Source of the DNA: Lichtheimia corymbifera B2541
Lineage: Eukaryota > Mucoromycota > Mucoromycetes > Mucorales > Lichtheimiaceae
Reading direction: 5' to 3'
NCBI GenBank assembly: GCA_000697475.1
Contig: JNEU01000845.1
Location: forward strand, 1 to 64,000
Length of the DNA stretch: 64,000 nt
Position numbers and translations under genes: made by a program. The first letter of the stretch is position 1, and each line of letters starts with the position of its first letter. A model generated the notes under the pieces. It saw only the letters and a list, made by a program, of their open reading frames with translations, was not told where the DNA came from and searched no databases. Shown here one piece after another: positions 37,564-49,127 of this stretch.

Positions 37564-37666
37564 TCAACGATGTTTGAAACTGAAACTACTACCATAACCT
37601 GCATTATTTCCATATATGGAATTACTTAGAGCCATGATATAACTCAAAAATTCGAAAATAACTCGG

Positions 37667-37739
37667 GGGGCTATGGCCAAATGGATAAGGCGCCTGACTA
37701 CGAATCAGGAGATTCCAGGTTCGACCCCTGGTAGCCTCG
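37667..37739 (+). tRNA. tRNA-Arg (anticodon ACG)
   Basis: 73 nt, no intron. Acceptor GGGGCTA pairs with TAGCCTC (one G-T pair), discriminator G. The D arm is GGCCAAATGGATAAGGC, the anticodon stem/loop CCTGA-CTACGAA-TCAGG (ACG, read as ICG), and the T arm CCAGGTTCGACCCCTGG. It is divergent from tRNA-Gly(UCC), with 103 bp between their 5' ends. A T6-G-T7-GG tract lies at 37,774-37,789, then TCACGTGA at 37,799-37,806. Confidence 0.97.
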
Positions 37740-37773
37740 TATTTGAAATGTACAATATGTGTTCTTCGTATTC

Positions 37774-37806
37774 TTTTTTGTTTTTTTGGTATTCGGAATC
37801 ACGTGA
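37774..37806 (+). terminator. Probable Pol III terminator plus TCACGTGA
   Basis: T6 (37,774-37,779), G, T7 (37,781-37,787), GG, then 9 nt and TCACGTGA. On the minus strand of tRNA-Gly(GCC) the same arrangement occurs (T6 26,132-26,127, C, T7 26,125-26,119, GG, about 10 nt, TCACGTGA). Confidence 0.6.
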
Positions 37807-37982
37807 TTTAGAACAGTAATGCATCCTTTGTTTTTTATTTCAAGTTGATGTAACGTATATATGGTCATTACCCAATCCTAGTCTTATTATCCTCTATAGA
37901 ATATACAACCCACGCCTAACTCTGATCTCGTCTGCTATTACACACGCATATATATATGAATGAAAGAAAGAGATTACTGAAT

Positions 37983-38709
37983 TTATTCACGTGTGTTACC
38001 AGAAATGTGTGGTTTCCAATTCTCAATATCATTATCGAATATGTTTTCCTTCATAGGTGGAGGAGATTGCTTGTTGGACACGACATGATACTTGTTTGGG
38101 GACGTATCTTGATGATGGTGCTGCTTCTTGTTGGCTTGCTTATTGTCGTTCTCTTGTTGTTCTTCACGATCATACAATAATTGAGTAGCGGAAGAGTTCT
38201 GATCATCCATCTTGTGTTCAACTGATAATGGTGGAACAGCGATACGAGCACTTTCAGGATCAGGGTTGAACCATTGCTTTTGCTGATCACCATTCATAAC
38301 ATCCAAACTTCGACGAGCTGCTTGTGCATAATTCCTTGTAGGCTGATTCATGTATGGGCTTGGACGAATGCTATGGCTAAAGGAACGTGATCGAGGAGGC
38401 GATGGAAAGTTTTCACGATAATCGCTGCTGTCAAAGAATGTACGACCACCGCCTTTTGTCTTTTCAACTCGGAAACTGGCCTGTGTATCATCGTAGCTGA
38501 CATCGGATCCAAGATATTCTACATCGTCCTGTGACGTAGCATTGCTGTTTCTACGTGGTTGCAACCATGACCAGGCTTGTCGTGTTAGTGACGGACGTGC
38601 AGCAGGTCGTGGTGATGAATGCTCTTGATGAAGTGGTGACGATGGCGATGCTGGAAACAAGAATGAATACGCCTTTTGCGACCATGACTCTCGACGTTCT
38701 TGTTGTTGC

Positions 38710-38744
<35 letters not shown>

Positions 38745-39285
38745 TTGCTTTCCACTGTTGTCATTGGTTACATTGGTTCCAGGGCTCCAAGTATTGAGCG
38801 TGTCAGCAAGCTTGTCAATGAGAGCATCGGTGCTTGTGGAAGAACGTCGGATTGCTTACAAGGCCCGAAATTTTAAAGTTAAGACCAAAAAAGATATATG
38901 CAGCAAGAGGAGCAGCAGACTTACCATTTTTGCCAGCTTCTTCGAATTTGTCCATCCAGGATTCACGTCTTTGAGGGGCAATGCTTGGTCGACTTGCACG
39001 AAGGGTGGGTTCTTTGCCTTTCCATCTTTTCTCAATGGCTCTTGACATGGCATATCCACCAAGTTGACTATCGCCTACAATACTTCCAGACCGTCTTTCT
39101 TGTCTTGGATGGATTCCTTCATGAGATCGTGTTGGTGCTTGTACCGGATCATCTTGAGGACTGTAGCTACTTTGTTCTTGTCGATGGGGTTCAGTAAACT
39201 CTCGTTGAATATTCATTCTTGGAAAAGGCCTGATCATTCCTACCACAATCGCATGATTTTTTTTTCTCCTCGGGTGATTATGCAA
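37983..39285 (-). CDS. Disordered Q-rich protein, unknown function
   Basis: Two exons (minus): 39285-38925 and 38854-37983, with a 70-nt intron ending TAAG, giving 410 residues from the first ATG. Met17 (39,237) and Met24 are also possible starts. No domain is recognised. The protein is Ser/Arg/Gln/Pro-rich and predicted disordered, with a run of 16 glutamines (plus strand 38,699-38,746). Similar short linear motifs recur: QRRESWMDKFEEAG, ERRESWSQKAYSFL and LTRQAWSWL, each a basic patch plus SW/AW and a hydrophobic helix-like tail. RRxS is also a basophilic kinase-type site. C-terminal composition is His/Gln/Asn-rich. The gene diverges from the stress-protein gene, sharing about 160 bp. A low-complexity scaffold or regulatory protein is possible. 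Confidence 0.7.
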
Positions 39286-39443
39286 GGGTTACTTGACTGA
39301 GCTGAGCTGGCCGGGCGGGGAGGGGGGCGGATAAGAACACACTCGCATGATAATTGAGGAGGGGTTTTCTATCGGCAAGGGTGTTCTCTTCTATCATTGT
39401 TCAATCCTTCTATTATTTATCGCCCTTTCCTTCTTTGCAACCC

Positions 39444-40253
39444 ATGGCAACTTCCACCGATTCAAACAAATTACAGCTTCCCGATAGCTTCTTATCTTCT
39501 CCTCCACAACGAGGAAACAGACCTGGTCAACCAAAAGGACGCATAGTTGTGGTTGCATATGATGAGACTCGTGCTAGCGACGCCATTCTCGATCGTGTTA
39601 TTCGAACAGGGTTACTCGAACCTAATGATGACATCCATCTCGTGCATATTCTTCAACAAAGCGACTTCTTTTCCAGCCTGACACCAAAAAACTTATCAAG
39701 CAATCTGTATCATAACATGCCTGCTGGCTACGACATGAACGTAGGGAGGTCATCCAACGGCAGCGATAGTGACCTTGTAAAGAACGTCAAAGAAGATTTA
39801 TTGTTAGCTGTTGCCGATGTCCTCAGGAAACATTCGGTAAGGATAGGTACCAATATAGCATATCCAAGTATTAACCCAAGAATATAGTTCAATAACGTGC
39901 ATTGCGAGGTCATTCAAGGTGATCCAAAGGAATCTCTCGTCGACTATTGTCGTAGCGTACACCCACTAATGATGATGACTGGATCACGTGGTTATGGTAA
40001 AGTCAAAAGGTAATGTATCATCATCATGCATAGACAATGTATGACAACTAACATTCTTGCTCACTCACACACACACACATGTATATATAGCTCCATCTTG
40101 GGATCGGTATCCGAATACCTCACAAAACATTGCCCTTGTCCTGTGATGATTGTCAAGGTGACCGAAGCTGAAATCGAAGCCCGCAACAAAATGAATGAAG
40201 AAAAGCAAAAAACGTTCAAGCAGAGATTAGCTAATATGGGTCTTACAATGTGA
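39444..40253 (+). CDS. Universal stress protein (UspA) family
   Basis: Cytosolic nucleotide-binding stress protein. Exons 39444-39836, 39888-40009, 40091-40253, giving 225 residues. A disordered N-terminal 30 residues precedes the UspA fold: RIVVVAYDETRASDAILDRVI (strand 1 plus helix) and DDIHLVHIL. A variable loop and HCEVIQGDPKESLVDYC follow. The ATP-binding signature is complete across the last splice, GSRGYGKVKSSILGSVSEYL, fitting G-x2-G-x9-G-S. CPCPVMIVK is the last strand. A basic helix-like tail (EAEIEARNKMNEEKQKTFKQRL) follows. The start was chosen at the first ATG of the domain-bearing frame after a CT-rich leader, though an in-frame ATG exists 30 codons upstream (39,354). Introns are 51 and 81 nt, GT-AG. 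Confidence 0.92.
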
Positions 40254-40481
40254 TACCATGATTTAACCCACTCCTACTAAGAACTAGGAAACCCACTACT
40301 TGTAATAATAAACTGTTGTATTATGTCTATGATAGAAATCTTCTATGTGGTTTATCTATACAAGGAATTCGACTAGAATACAAAACTCTCCAGGCCAATA
40401 CCTGCTATTGCTGCATGCGTGCGTGACCTATTTAAACAGATATAAGAATATTGAACGCTTATAATCGATTTTATCATCGAC

Positions 40482-43400
40482 TTACTGATATTCTGTCACA
40501 TCCATCGATGATGGATCAGGGACATCAACAAAGGCAGCATCGATCATCTTCACTTGCATATCATCTTTCATTTCCAAGGACCACATGTTAAGGCGCTGGT
40601 CGGTTGATATCGAGAGTGCAATGGTATTGTTTCGAATAAGTGCAACAGCTGGATTGGGAACCAATGTTAACTCATGATTGTTCAACCATAAACCGCGAAT
40701 AACTTACCTGTAACTGAAGATGCATGTGCATCAGGAATTATAAACGGATTCTCCATCGGAGTGATATCCCCTGCGTCATTGATCCTTAACCTTGCAGCTG
40801 CAATAGCATTATCCTCGCCACCAGTGAATATGATGATAGTATCTAGTGTTCAAACCACACATGTTAGCAGGCTCTTTCAATCACCCTTCAAAAGTTGATG
40901 CTAATCACCATTTTGTAAAGCAACCGCTAGGCCATTTACTCCCGATTGATGTGCTCGATAAAAGTACACTGGCTCAGCAAATTTGGTTGCAGTGCTCGTG
41001 GGATCTTCTTCAAGTGCTGTAACATCCTCAATGGCTTCGTATAAGCGGTCGCTGATATCCCATACGGCGATTCTATAAAGTGGTGTATGAGGTTCACATA
41101 AACTTAAGTTCCCAATTTCTCCATTGCTTACCTTCCGTCGGTGGCCGTGGTAAAGAATAGAATCCGATCTCGTTTTCCATTTGATCCTATCATACATATA
41201 ATTAGAGGTCAGGTCACCTGTTGCACGCAAGCAATTATACTATACCTGGAACCACAAGGTGGTCGGTCTGAAGTATACAACGTGTATGCCATGATCCATC
41301 TGCAAGGAGTGAAAAGCGTCGAGTAACTTCATTGAAAAGCCAAACCTAAAGAAATGGCGGTATTCAGTATCGCTATAACTGACACACTAAAAGTGCACAT
41401 ACCCGAATAGTTGAATCCGAATATCCAGCTGCTACCAAATGTAATCCTTGTGCTGCATCAATTGCATGTACAGTGATATCCATAATCCGTGTTTCAATGA
41501 CTTCGCTATTATTACAAACCAGAGTCAATATAGTCCTCCGTATCGTAAGCGACCCTGGGTTGATGATTCTCACCTCACTGTGGGACACGAAGCCCATTCA
41601 AGACAATTCACATCCATTGGTGTATTCTTTTCGTTGTCACTGGGCAATAGCAACTCAAGTTTCCAGCACCAGAGCTCTTGATTACCACCACTCGTGAAAA
41701 TTAGATTATCAATGCCTAGACACGGATCAGTTTACAACGTATCTCCCAAGATAATTGAGCTCGTAGGGTTACCTTTGCTAACAACGATTGACTTGATGAC
41801 CGATTTATGCCTTCGAATGCTTGCCAGGGTAACATGCGATGGTTGCGGCGTTGAAAAATCTGTTGTTGAAGTCAATAAACCGGGATGAGTCCCTGTATAT
41901 TACATTACATACATTGATTGATCCTAAGGATTGTATCTTCACCGCCTGTGGCAAATAAGACGGGTTTGGGTGACATCCCGTGATTTTCAACAAGGGTATC
42001 TTGCAAATAACAAATAAATCAGCCAAAAGTTTGCTTATACTCAGCATACTCGTCCTACTTACCAAGGAACTGCAAGGCACGGACATCGCGACCATGGAAA
42101 TTTTCCTAATGAAAATAACGTTAGATGGTAGCCAGTAAAACGTCCATATATATCACATACCTGTAGTACTGATTCGTCAAAGCCATCATTGATCGATGAG
42201 CCGTCTCTAAAGTAGGCATACAACTATACACCTATTAATATCTTGGTGGGCCATAACGACATGTTCGGGATCATACCTTTTCTTTCCGGATAAACGCAAA
42301 GGTAGCGAGATTTAGCTTGGCGTCCAAAGCCTTGAATTGCCATCGACGATGTGCACCACCGCATGCAACGGAGATCATCTATACCAAAAATTAAGTCAGC
42401 TCAACAAAGAGACATATCATCATTGTCCTTATACGAACCTCATAGCTCTTGGATTCATTGTACACAAAAAAGCGTTTGCGATAGAAACCCAGCAAAAGGA
42501 GCTCATTATCCACCCAAATTGCGTCTTCAAGCCAACCCTTTGTCACTCTGTTACGATACACTCTTTCCAGCATCCAATCGCGGCTTGTGACAGTATTATC
42601 TCCTTGACTGGCAATACCAAGGGGCGTCTTGTCGTTATCAAACTCCTCAACAATATCCTTTTGATCTCGCTTCACCAGTCGATATTGCACAAAGCAGCCA
42701 TCCCGCCCTGTCGTCCAAAATATGATTTCATTGTTGTGAGGATGATCTTGTTTCACAGTGATATGGCTAACAGCTTGCTTGCCGTGTGAACGCCGAAGTT
42801 GCATCAATGGCTTTACTGATTGGATAGTGCTGATCTGCTCGCATGGTAGTTGATATAACACAAGTGCTGATTCTCGTGAACCCGCCAAGAATATTCTGTG
42901 TTGCTCGATATACGCAAAAGACATGGACGTGGTTTTTTCAATAGGGCGTTCAAGCACGAATTGGGTTTCCAAAGTGGGCTATAAAATGCGTGAGGGTCTT
43001 GCATTTGATTTTGTATACAATGATATACATACTGCGCTGGTTTCATGGTATGTCAATCGATGGAAAAGCATTGGTTCGTCAAAGGCAGTGGAGACGATGT
43101 AGTACACAGACGGATCTGAGATGCAATGTCAGCCACTCGTAAGCAATGCATGAAAATGTGGAAGCGCACGGACATTATTTACCTAGTGATGCCTGGATAT
43201 AGATTTCAAACACTTTTTGCTTGTGCGCAGCGATCGTTACAGGCTATATCACTCATATTAGATGATATTCATTGTCAAGGGCGTAGCATACATACCTCAA
43301 ATTGCTGTTCAGTGCTAATAATCATCATTTGCCCTCCCATGTTACCAGCCACAACAAAGCGTCCACATGGCGAGCTTTCCATCGTTGCGTATTTCTGGAA

Positions 43401-45093
43401 ATCATCATTGAAACAGAGCTCGGACCACTGGCCATCTTTCACTTTGAGAAAATAGCTACACAAACGTGAGATTCATCGAATACCATGTATCATATATGCC
43501 ATTACCTATCGCTGGTGAAAACGACGGCGGATCGATTGTCAAGTAAACAAAAGTTGCGAATAAAGCTCGATTCAGGTTGAGAAGGAGGAAGCTCAATATG
43601 TGCCAAATCATCTTCTGATTCTATGTATACGTCGTTAATATATGGATATGCCTTCAGCCTTACAATGCACTTACCAATGTTGTTGTTGCGAATGGACATC
43701 AATGACCAAAGCCTGATTCCTGAATCTTGACCGCCTGTTGCCACCATCTTCTTTTCTGGGCTAATCGCACAGCTCCAAACGTTTTTACCAACGTGTCCTT
43801 CCCAGCGAGCGAGACAATCGGCTTCATCGTGATCAGAGTCATCCATCAGAATATTTCTCCATACTCGACATGTGGCATCCTGTGGGGTATCATAAGTATA
43901 TATCTTGTGATTGAAAGAATAACGCGCATTACCTCGGAAATGCTGACAAGGTATTGATCCACAAATTGACAATCCCATATGCGTGCCGTATGTCCGAAAA
44001 TAACCAGTGGTTTTCTATTACATCCATCCATCAGTCTTGCGTGATTCCATCATCCCCGTTAATACATTCGTTCATTACCTCTCCTTTGCCAAGGACCAAA
44101 CACGGATCGTGCGATCATCAGATACACTGGCCAACATGGAACCATCATTGCTGAATCGTACACCGAATATGACACCTTCGTGACCAACCAAACGATGTAC
44201 GACAACGCCATCTCGATTGTCATCCAACTCAAACACTTCCCAGACATGAACTTCGTTAAACACTGTTCCAGCTCCAAGCACCAAGTTCTCTCGCGTTGTG
44301 CCATAGAATCTTGCCGAGTACCTAATGCATTACGATTAGCAATTGACAAGTAGTATAGGGGGTGAAGAATACTTACAGGATACACTTGACCTGACATTGT
44401 ACGTGGTGAACAAGGACGGGTTTTTCATTCTCCATATTGTAAACTTGAACTTGGTTGTGTGCAAAGGCAAGTGCAAGCTATCAAACCACATATTAGAGAA
44501 GGTCGATTCGTTCTTCCAAATGCCACGTACCTCTCCTGTTTCCAGCTTTGTCGCATCCATGATCCAATCTGCAAATTGGAAAGCAGGTCCTAACGAAACG
44601 CTGTCGCCCAATGTAAGATTTAGCGTCACATGACAGAAATAATGCAATTTACCTGACATCATTATCAGAAACTTGATGCACGCGTATTTCTCTAATCGTC
44701 TTTGATCCGTATATGAAATATGTTTTTGAGTGAAGAGATGAGTCGGTATCCACTACAATAATGTACGATGTCAGTGCTCTGAAAGATGTATCGCGTTCAT
44801 AGTTTTTGAACTTGACAGCTACCTGGTACGATTCGATGTATACGGTTTGCTGGGAGCGCCGTTTCTGTGAAGAGTAGCTTGCCAGTATGGACGTTGTAAA
44901 TTTTGAGGAATGGGCCGTGACCAACGATCAGGATCTTCTCATTGTAAAACTCAAGGCTCGTGACGATACCGGCAAACAACGCTTTGCTATTCGGCAACAC
45001 CTACAGCGGTACAGCATCAGATCCTCGAAGTGATCGTACAATGTGCGTGTGTGTGTTGCAGTATACCTGCTGTAAAGCGTCCAATGTCGGCAT
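40482..45093 (-). CDS. WDR6 / Trm734 (Rtt10) tRNA methylation cofactor
   Basis: Large WD40 protein that partners the Trm7/FTSJ1 methyltransferase to 2'-O-methylate tRNA position 34. I join 25 exons in frame, 1,070 residues. Exons (minus): 45093-45067, 45000-44823, 44752-44653, 44600-44531, 44477-44377, 44321-44079, 44014-43933, 43879-43675, 43620-43506, 43455-43296, 43243-43183, 43115-43033, 42978-42439, 42378-42277, 42223-42161, 42105-42063, 41999-41913, 41859-41773, 41715-41574, 41505-41403, 41345-41246, 41186-41132, 41072-40909, 40842-40708, 40648-40482. Diagnostic blocks are GHGPFLKIYNVHTG at the N-terminus, SVSDDRTIRVWSLAKER, GHTARIWDCQFVDQYLVSISED and ATGGQDSGIRLWSL. The first exon is nine codons. 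The 41,860-41,912 intron has an alternative 20-nt reading (see findings). Confidence 0.92.
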
Positions 45094-45965
45094 GAGTAGA
45101 GGAGGTCAAGTTGAACCAGTGCAAGAAAAGCGGTTGATACAAGCCTTCTGCCAAATTTGGATGTGAATCAAAACCATCTCCACGGCAACCCCCCCATTCA
45201 CAAAGAGCATCACCTTTATTTTCGAACCTTGTTCCTTGACAATAAACACACATCATGTGACGTGTATAATGTACAAGTGTATGATAGTCCTTGCATAAAA
45301 GAAGTTCTGAGATTGTGTAGGCTTGGTGCCACTATGGAAATGATCCATTTCGAATGCATTGATAATCGAGATTCCCGCAGTAAACTATGTGCATATACTT
45401 GGATGTTACGCCTCGAGCAAAGGGAACATACGCGCTAGTAGGAAAGGAAATCCAGTCATAAGGAGAAGAATGAGTATAGTATGCTATGATGGATGTCGTC
45501 AGATGCAAGGCATTTACACAAAATAGCTGGAGTTACGGTTGGATTGAGAAACAAACCATTGTCGATTCTGACAAAGGGATCAAAGGAGTGATTGGATGGT
45601 CCTTTAGTTATATCATGTTGCGATGCTGTTATGTTGTGACAGGATTGTTTGTTACTTTCTTCTAGGTGCATTTGGATCATCCGTTGGAGAGACTTTTAAA
45701 CCAGGAGAGCGGGCAAAGGCCCCTCTCTCGGTATGCTCTTTCAGAGCCGCGAGCCGATTATCATTTTATTGTGTGTATCAGAATCTGTTTACTATATGCA
45801 ACTTCATGCATGAGCTGAGTGATATATTCAAGTGTGCTGTACGCACATAGCAACCCCAGCATCATATCACTCGTTCCCCTTTTCATTCTCTTTTTCCCTT
45901 TTCCAACGTCTTCTACTTTATAATACAGCAATTATCACTAATTATCTACCTTCTCTCGTACCATA
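45094..45965. other. Divergent promoter region
   Basis: Between WDR6 (minus, start 45,093) and the MIT-like protein gene (plus, start 45,966). TTTATAATACAG near 45,918 may be a TATA element about 45 bp before the plus-strand ATG. Short ORFs (for example 45,157-45,438) lack recognisable content. Confidence 0.5.
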
Positions 45966-46851
45966 ATGCTGAAAGAAGCCCTTGTTAATTTCGTCCATTA
46001 TAGCCCATTCTCGTCATTTTTTGGCCGTCAGACATCTTCTCACAGCAATAGCATCGACCGACAACAACAAATTGATTCATATATGCTGCTAGCCTCTCCA
46101 GATAGTACCCGTAGCTTAAATACGCCTCCACCTCCATATGAAAAGATCGAAAATGACATTGACCTTAGCCAAAACACGGCGGAGGGATGCAAGGATAATT
46201 TGCTGGATGAAAAGCTCGTTAAGCAATCTGTTACTCTGCTCCAGCTTGCTCCTGATGTACCGCGGAATATGGCTTTAGACCTATACATGGTGGGTCTCGA
46301 AAAAATGATCGCTGCATTGCCATGTAAGTTGTAATTGATTTTCTATTCCCTGCAATGTACGTTATCATGCTTATGAAAATTGTATAGTGGACACTGATCC
46401 TCAAGTAAAAGCTGCCTTAAGGAAAAAGTTTCAAGATATCACAAGTCGTTATCAGCTTGATGCCAGCCCTGGTGCTAGTAATGATAGCAAGGATTATTCT
46501 GACTTGGTGGTGCGAGCTGCTGTGGCCCTAAAAGCAAGCCCTATCCCAGGTGAGATGAGTGCATATATTATTGTGAGGATTGTAACTGACGTCTTTGGTC
46601 TAGACTTCATGCACTGGGTCCTTTCATCCATGCTACAAGGAATTTGTCATTTGGATAAGAAGCTATGTATTCGGCAACATGTGTGGACCATGGCATCGAA
46701 AAGCATCACTAAAATGATTGACCTTGATAATCAGTATCACCTGCATCATGCTGCTACTCGATTGGTCTATACAGGATTTACCACGATATGCAAGGCATGC
46801 GTAGCATACACCGAAGCCCCTAGTTATAATGAAATCAAAAAGCATGCATAA
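45966..46851 (+). CDS. Hypothetical protein with MIT-like helical hairpin
   Basis: Exons 45966-46323, 46388-46549, 46604-46851, giving 255 residues. No firm family assignment. Residues about 75-140 (LLDEKLVKQSVTLLQLAPDV, ALDLYMVGLEKMIAALPLD, PQVKAALRKKFQDITSRYQL) have the spacing of a three-helix MIT domain (as in Vps4 or spastin): A/V-x-LL near the start, ALDLY-x3-LE and a final RKKF-x4-SRY. This is an inference from pattern. MIT domains bind ESCRT-III tails. A PPPPYE motif just before it (46,130-46,147) is a PPxY-like WW/ESCRT-adaptor type motif, which would fit endosomal work. The C-terminal 110 residues are alpha-helical and unrecognised. The last intron (54 nt) is stopless and in frame. 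It is called as an intron because of GTGAG, CTGAC and TCTAG. Confidence 0.72.
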
Positions 46852-46932
46852 AGAAAATGAGAGTGAAAAAAAGGGGGAAATAGATAATTACACCACATCG
46901 ATTATGCATTTTTCCATTTATTGTTTTCCTGA

Positions 46933-48724
46933 TCAAGAAAGGCTTTGTATAGGCCAATCATAATTGGCATCTGAGCGATCATAACCATATTTACGTACAA
47001 AGCTAGTTAATTCCTCGGGTCCACGAGAGCCATAGGGATATGTCTTGATATCAATTTTGGCACCCTGGCGATCAATTTCATGTAAAACAGGCGTAAAGAT
47101 CTTCCATGCTGCTTCCAGCTCATCTTTTCGTACGAAATTGGAATGATCACCTCGTAGCAAATCCAATAGCAGTGACTCGTATGCATCAGGGATATCGAGA
47201 TCCTTGTAACGATCGCGGTAGGAAAGATCAAGATCACTTTGAATGGTTTGATAGGATAACCCTGGTTGCTTGTTGTTGAATTTGACATAAACCGCCTCTT
47301 GTGGCTGCACTCGTAGCACAAGCTCATTCCTTGGTGACCCCTTGTAAAGACTGCCTGCAACATTTCTGAATTGTACCCGTACTTCCACCTTGGCATCATC
47401 AAGTGCTTTGCCTGCTTTCAGAATAAATGGCACTCCTTCCCATCGCTCATTTTGTATCCAGCACGTCATTGCTGCAAACGTCGGTGTCTTGCTCTGTTTG
47501 TTTTTGAGCGTGTCATCCTCAAGGTATCCTGGCTTGCCATTGGCACCCACATATTGTCCCAGCAACGTATCTTCCAGTACAATGGGTGGAATACATTTGA
47601 GCACCTTGACTTTTTCATCCCGAATCGCCTCAGCGTCTGTTGATATAGGCCGCTCCATTGCAATCAATGATAGTACTTGTAGAAGGTCTACATGAAGTTT
47701 TTACACCTTAGTTTTACAAGAAAACCTTATACCAGTGATTGTCTTTACATACGATTTTGCATCACATCCCTCACAATTCCAAAGTCGTCAAAATATCCAC
47801 CACGTCCTTCGGTGCCCACTCGCTCTTTGAATGTAACTTGGACATTGTCAATGTATTTGCGATCCCAAATTTGATTGAAAAAGATATTGGCAAATCGCAC
47901 CATCATGACATTCTTGACCATTTCTTTGCCGAGGTAGTGGTCAATGCGGTAAATCTATTATTACAACATCCCCCCAAAAAGCACGTGAGTGATTTTTCTC
48001 AGCACTTATGGAGACAAAGTACAATACCTCTTTTTCGCTGTAGAGTGAGTTGAGCTCACGTGCCAACTGGTTGGAAGAATCAGTGTCCATGCCAAATGGT
48101 TTCTCCACCACCAATCTTGTCAATCCCTCCTTTGCATAAACATTCATCCTGAGGCCTTTGGCAACAGGTACAAATAGTGAAGGTGGTAGAGCCATATAGA
48201 ATACACGGTTTCGCTTGCCGGGTGGGATGCCTCGCTGCTCTTCACTTTGTTGGATCATCATATCAAGAGTCTTCCATGATTCATCTTGGTCATATTGGCC
48301 TGAGTGGTAGGTTGTCATTGTCTTGAACTTGCTGAGCTGTTGTTTGGTGGATTCATCCTTGATTTTGATAAATTGCGTGATACGATCAAGATATGCTTCA
48401 GAAGTCATCTTGGTACGTGCGTAACCAATAATGTGGGTGTCGTCGGGCAAATATCCCTTTTGATATAGGCTAAACAGAGCCGGATACGTCTTCTTTTTGG
48501 CCAAATCACCGGATGCACCGAGTACTAAGAAATCGTTATCAGCAAAGGTGTTCTCTTTTTCTCTCAAAGTGTATCATAAAAGGTCATCATCAATGCAGCA
48601 TGTGCTCTTCACATTCCTTTCCGGTGGTAGTATAGTAGTGGTTATGCTTACCAATAATAGTCACTGATCCTTGTAACTCGGCGGATACTTGTTGAGAAAT
48701 GGTGTCGGCAGATGAGGCGGTCAT
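46933..48724 (-). CDS. ZWF1: Glucose-6-phosphate 1-dehydrogenase
   Basis: First enzyme of the oxidative pentose phosphate pathway, making NADPH and 6-phosphogluconolactone in the cytosol. Exons (minus): 48724-48652, 48560-48028, 47954-47753, 47687-46933, giving 520 residues (family about 495-515). The NADP-binding fingerprint [23 protein letters not shown] lies near 35-57. The active-site block [13 protein letters not shown] begins exactly at the third exon, with catalytic His at about 208. EKPFG and the substrate/structural-NADP region ([22 protein letters not shown]) are present. The C-terminus ends [14 protein letters not shown]. The first exon encodes 24 residues, mostly Ser/Thr/Gln. All introns are GT-AG. 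The 3' end is 81 bp from the convergent MIT-like gene. Confidence 0.97.
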
Positions 48725-49127
48725 GATGGATTGGATATTGCTAAAAGAACAAGTAGAAGAAAAGAGAGTTACCATTCCCAAGTTCGAGCTTAAGTATCTT
48801 GAATTTGTGTGACATACCTAGCCCGAATATAGCATGATAGAGGTTCCGATGAAAAGCACTTGATAGCACGCAAAACGATTCCCTGTGCTTGATGCGGTTC
48901 GTGAACTTTAATCACTGTTCCCACATGATGCCCGCCACTGTTATAGACTATAATCGATATGCATCAACGTGAATGGGTGTATATATTGCATCATCATCCA
49001 TGATCATCGTGCATACCTTTATCACCATTATGCAGCAGGATTCGAGGTGTGACCGTCAGGTACAGCAGTAAAGGTGCCCCAGCCGGGTATCTGCAACAAA
49101 AAGGTCACTTGTTTAATTAACGTATCC
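48725..49127. other. Divergent promoter of Zwf1 and Mtg1
   Basis: About 400 bp separating two divergent start codons, the only room for both promoters. GATTAAA- and TATA-like sequences occur (TATATATTG near 48,979). No other feature recognised. Confidence 0.5.

Noticed and set aside
38815..39300. Plus-strand ORFs antisense to the disordered protein gene
   Set aside because: They are shadows of a coherent two-exon minus-strand gene.
45157..45438. 93-codon ORF (+) near the WDR6 start
   Set aside because: Lies in the WDR6 5' flank and shows no domain-like sequence or codon pattern of the neighbours.
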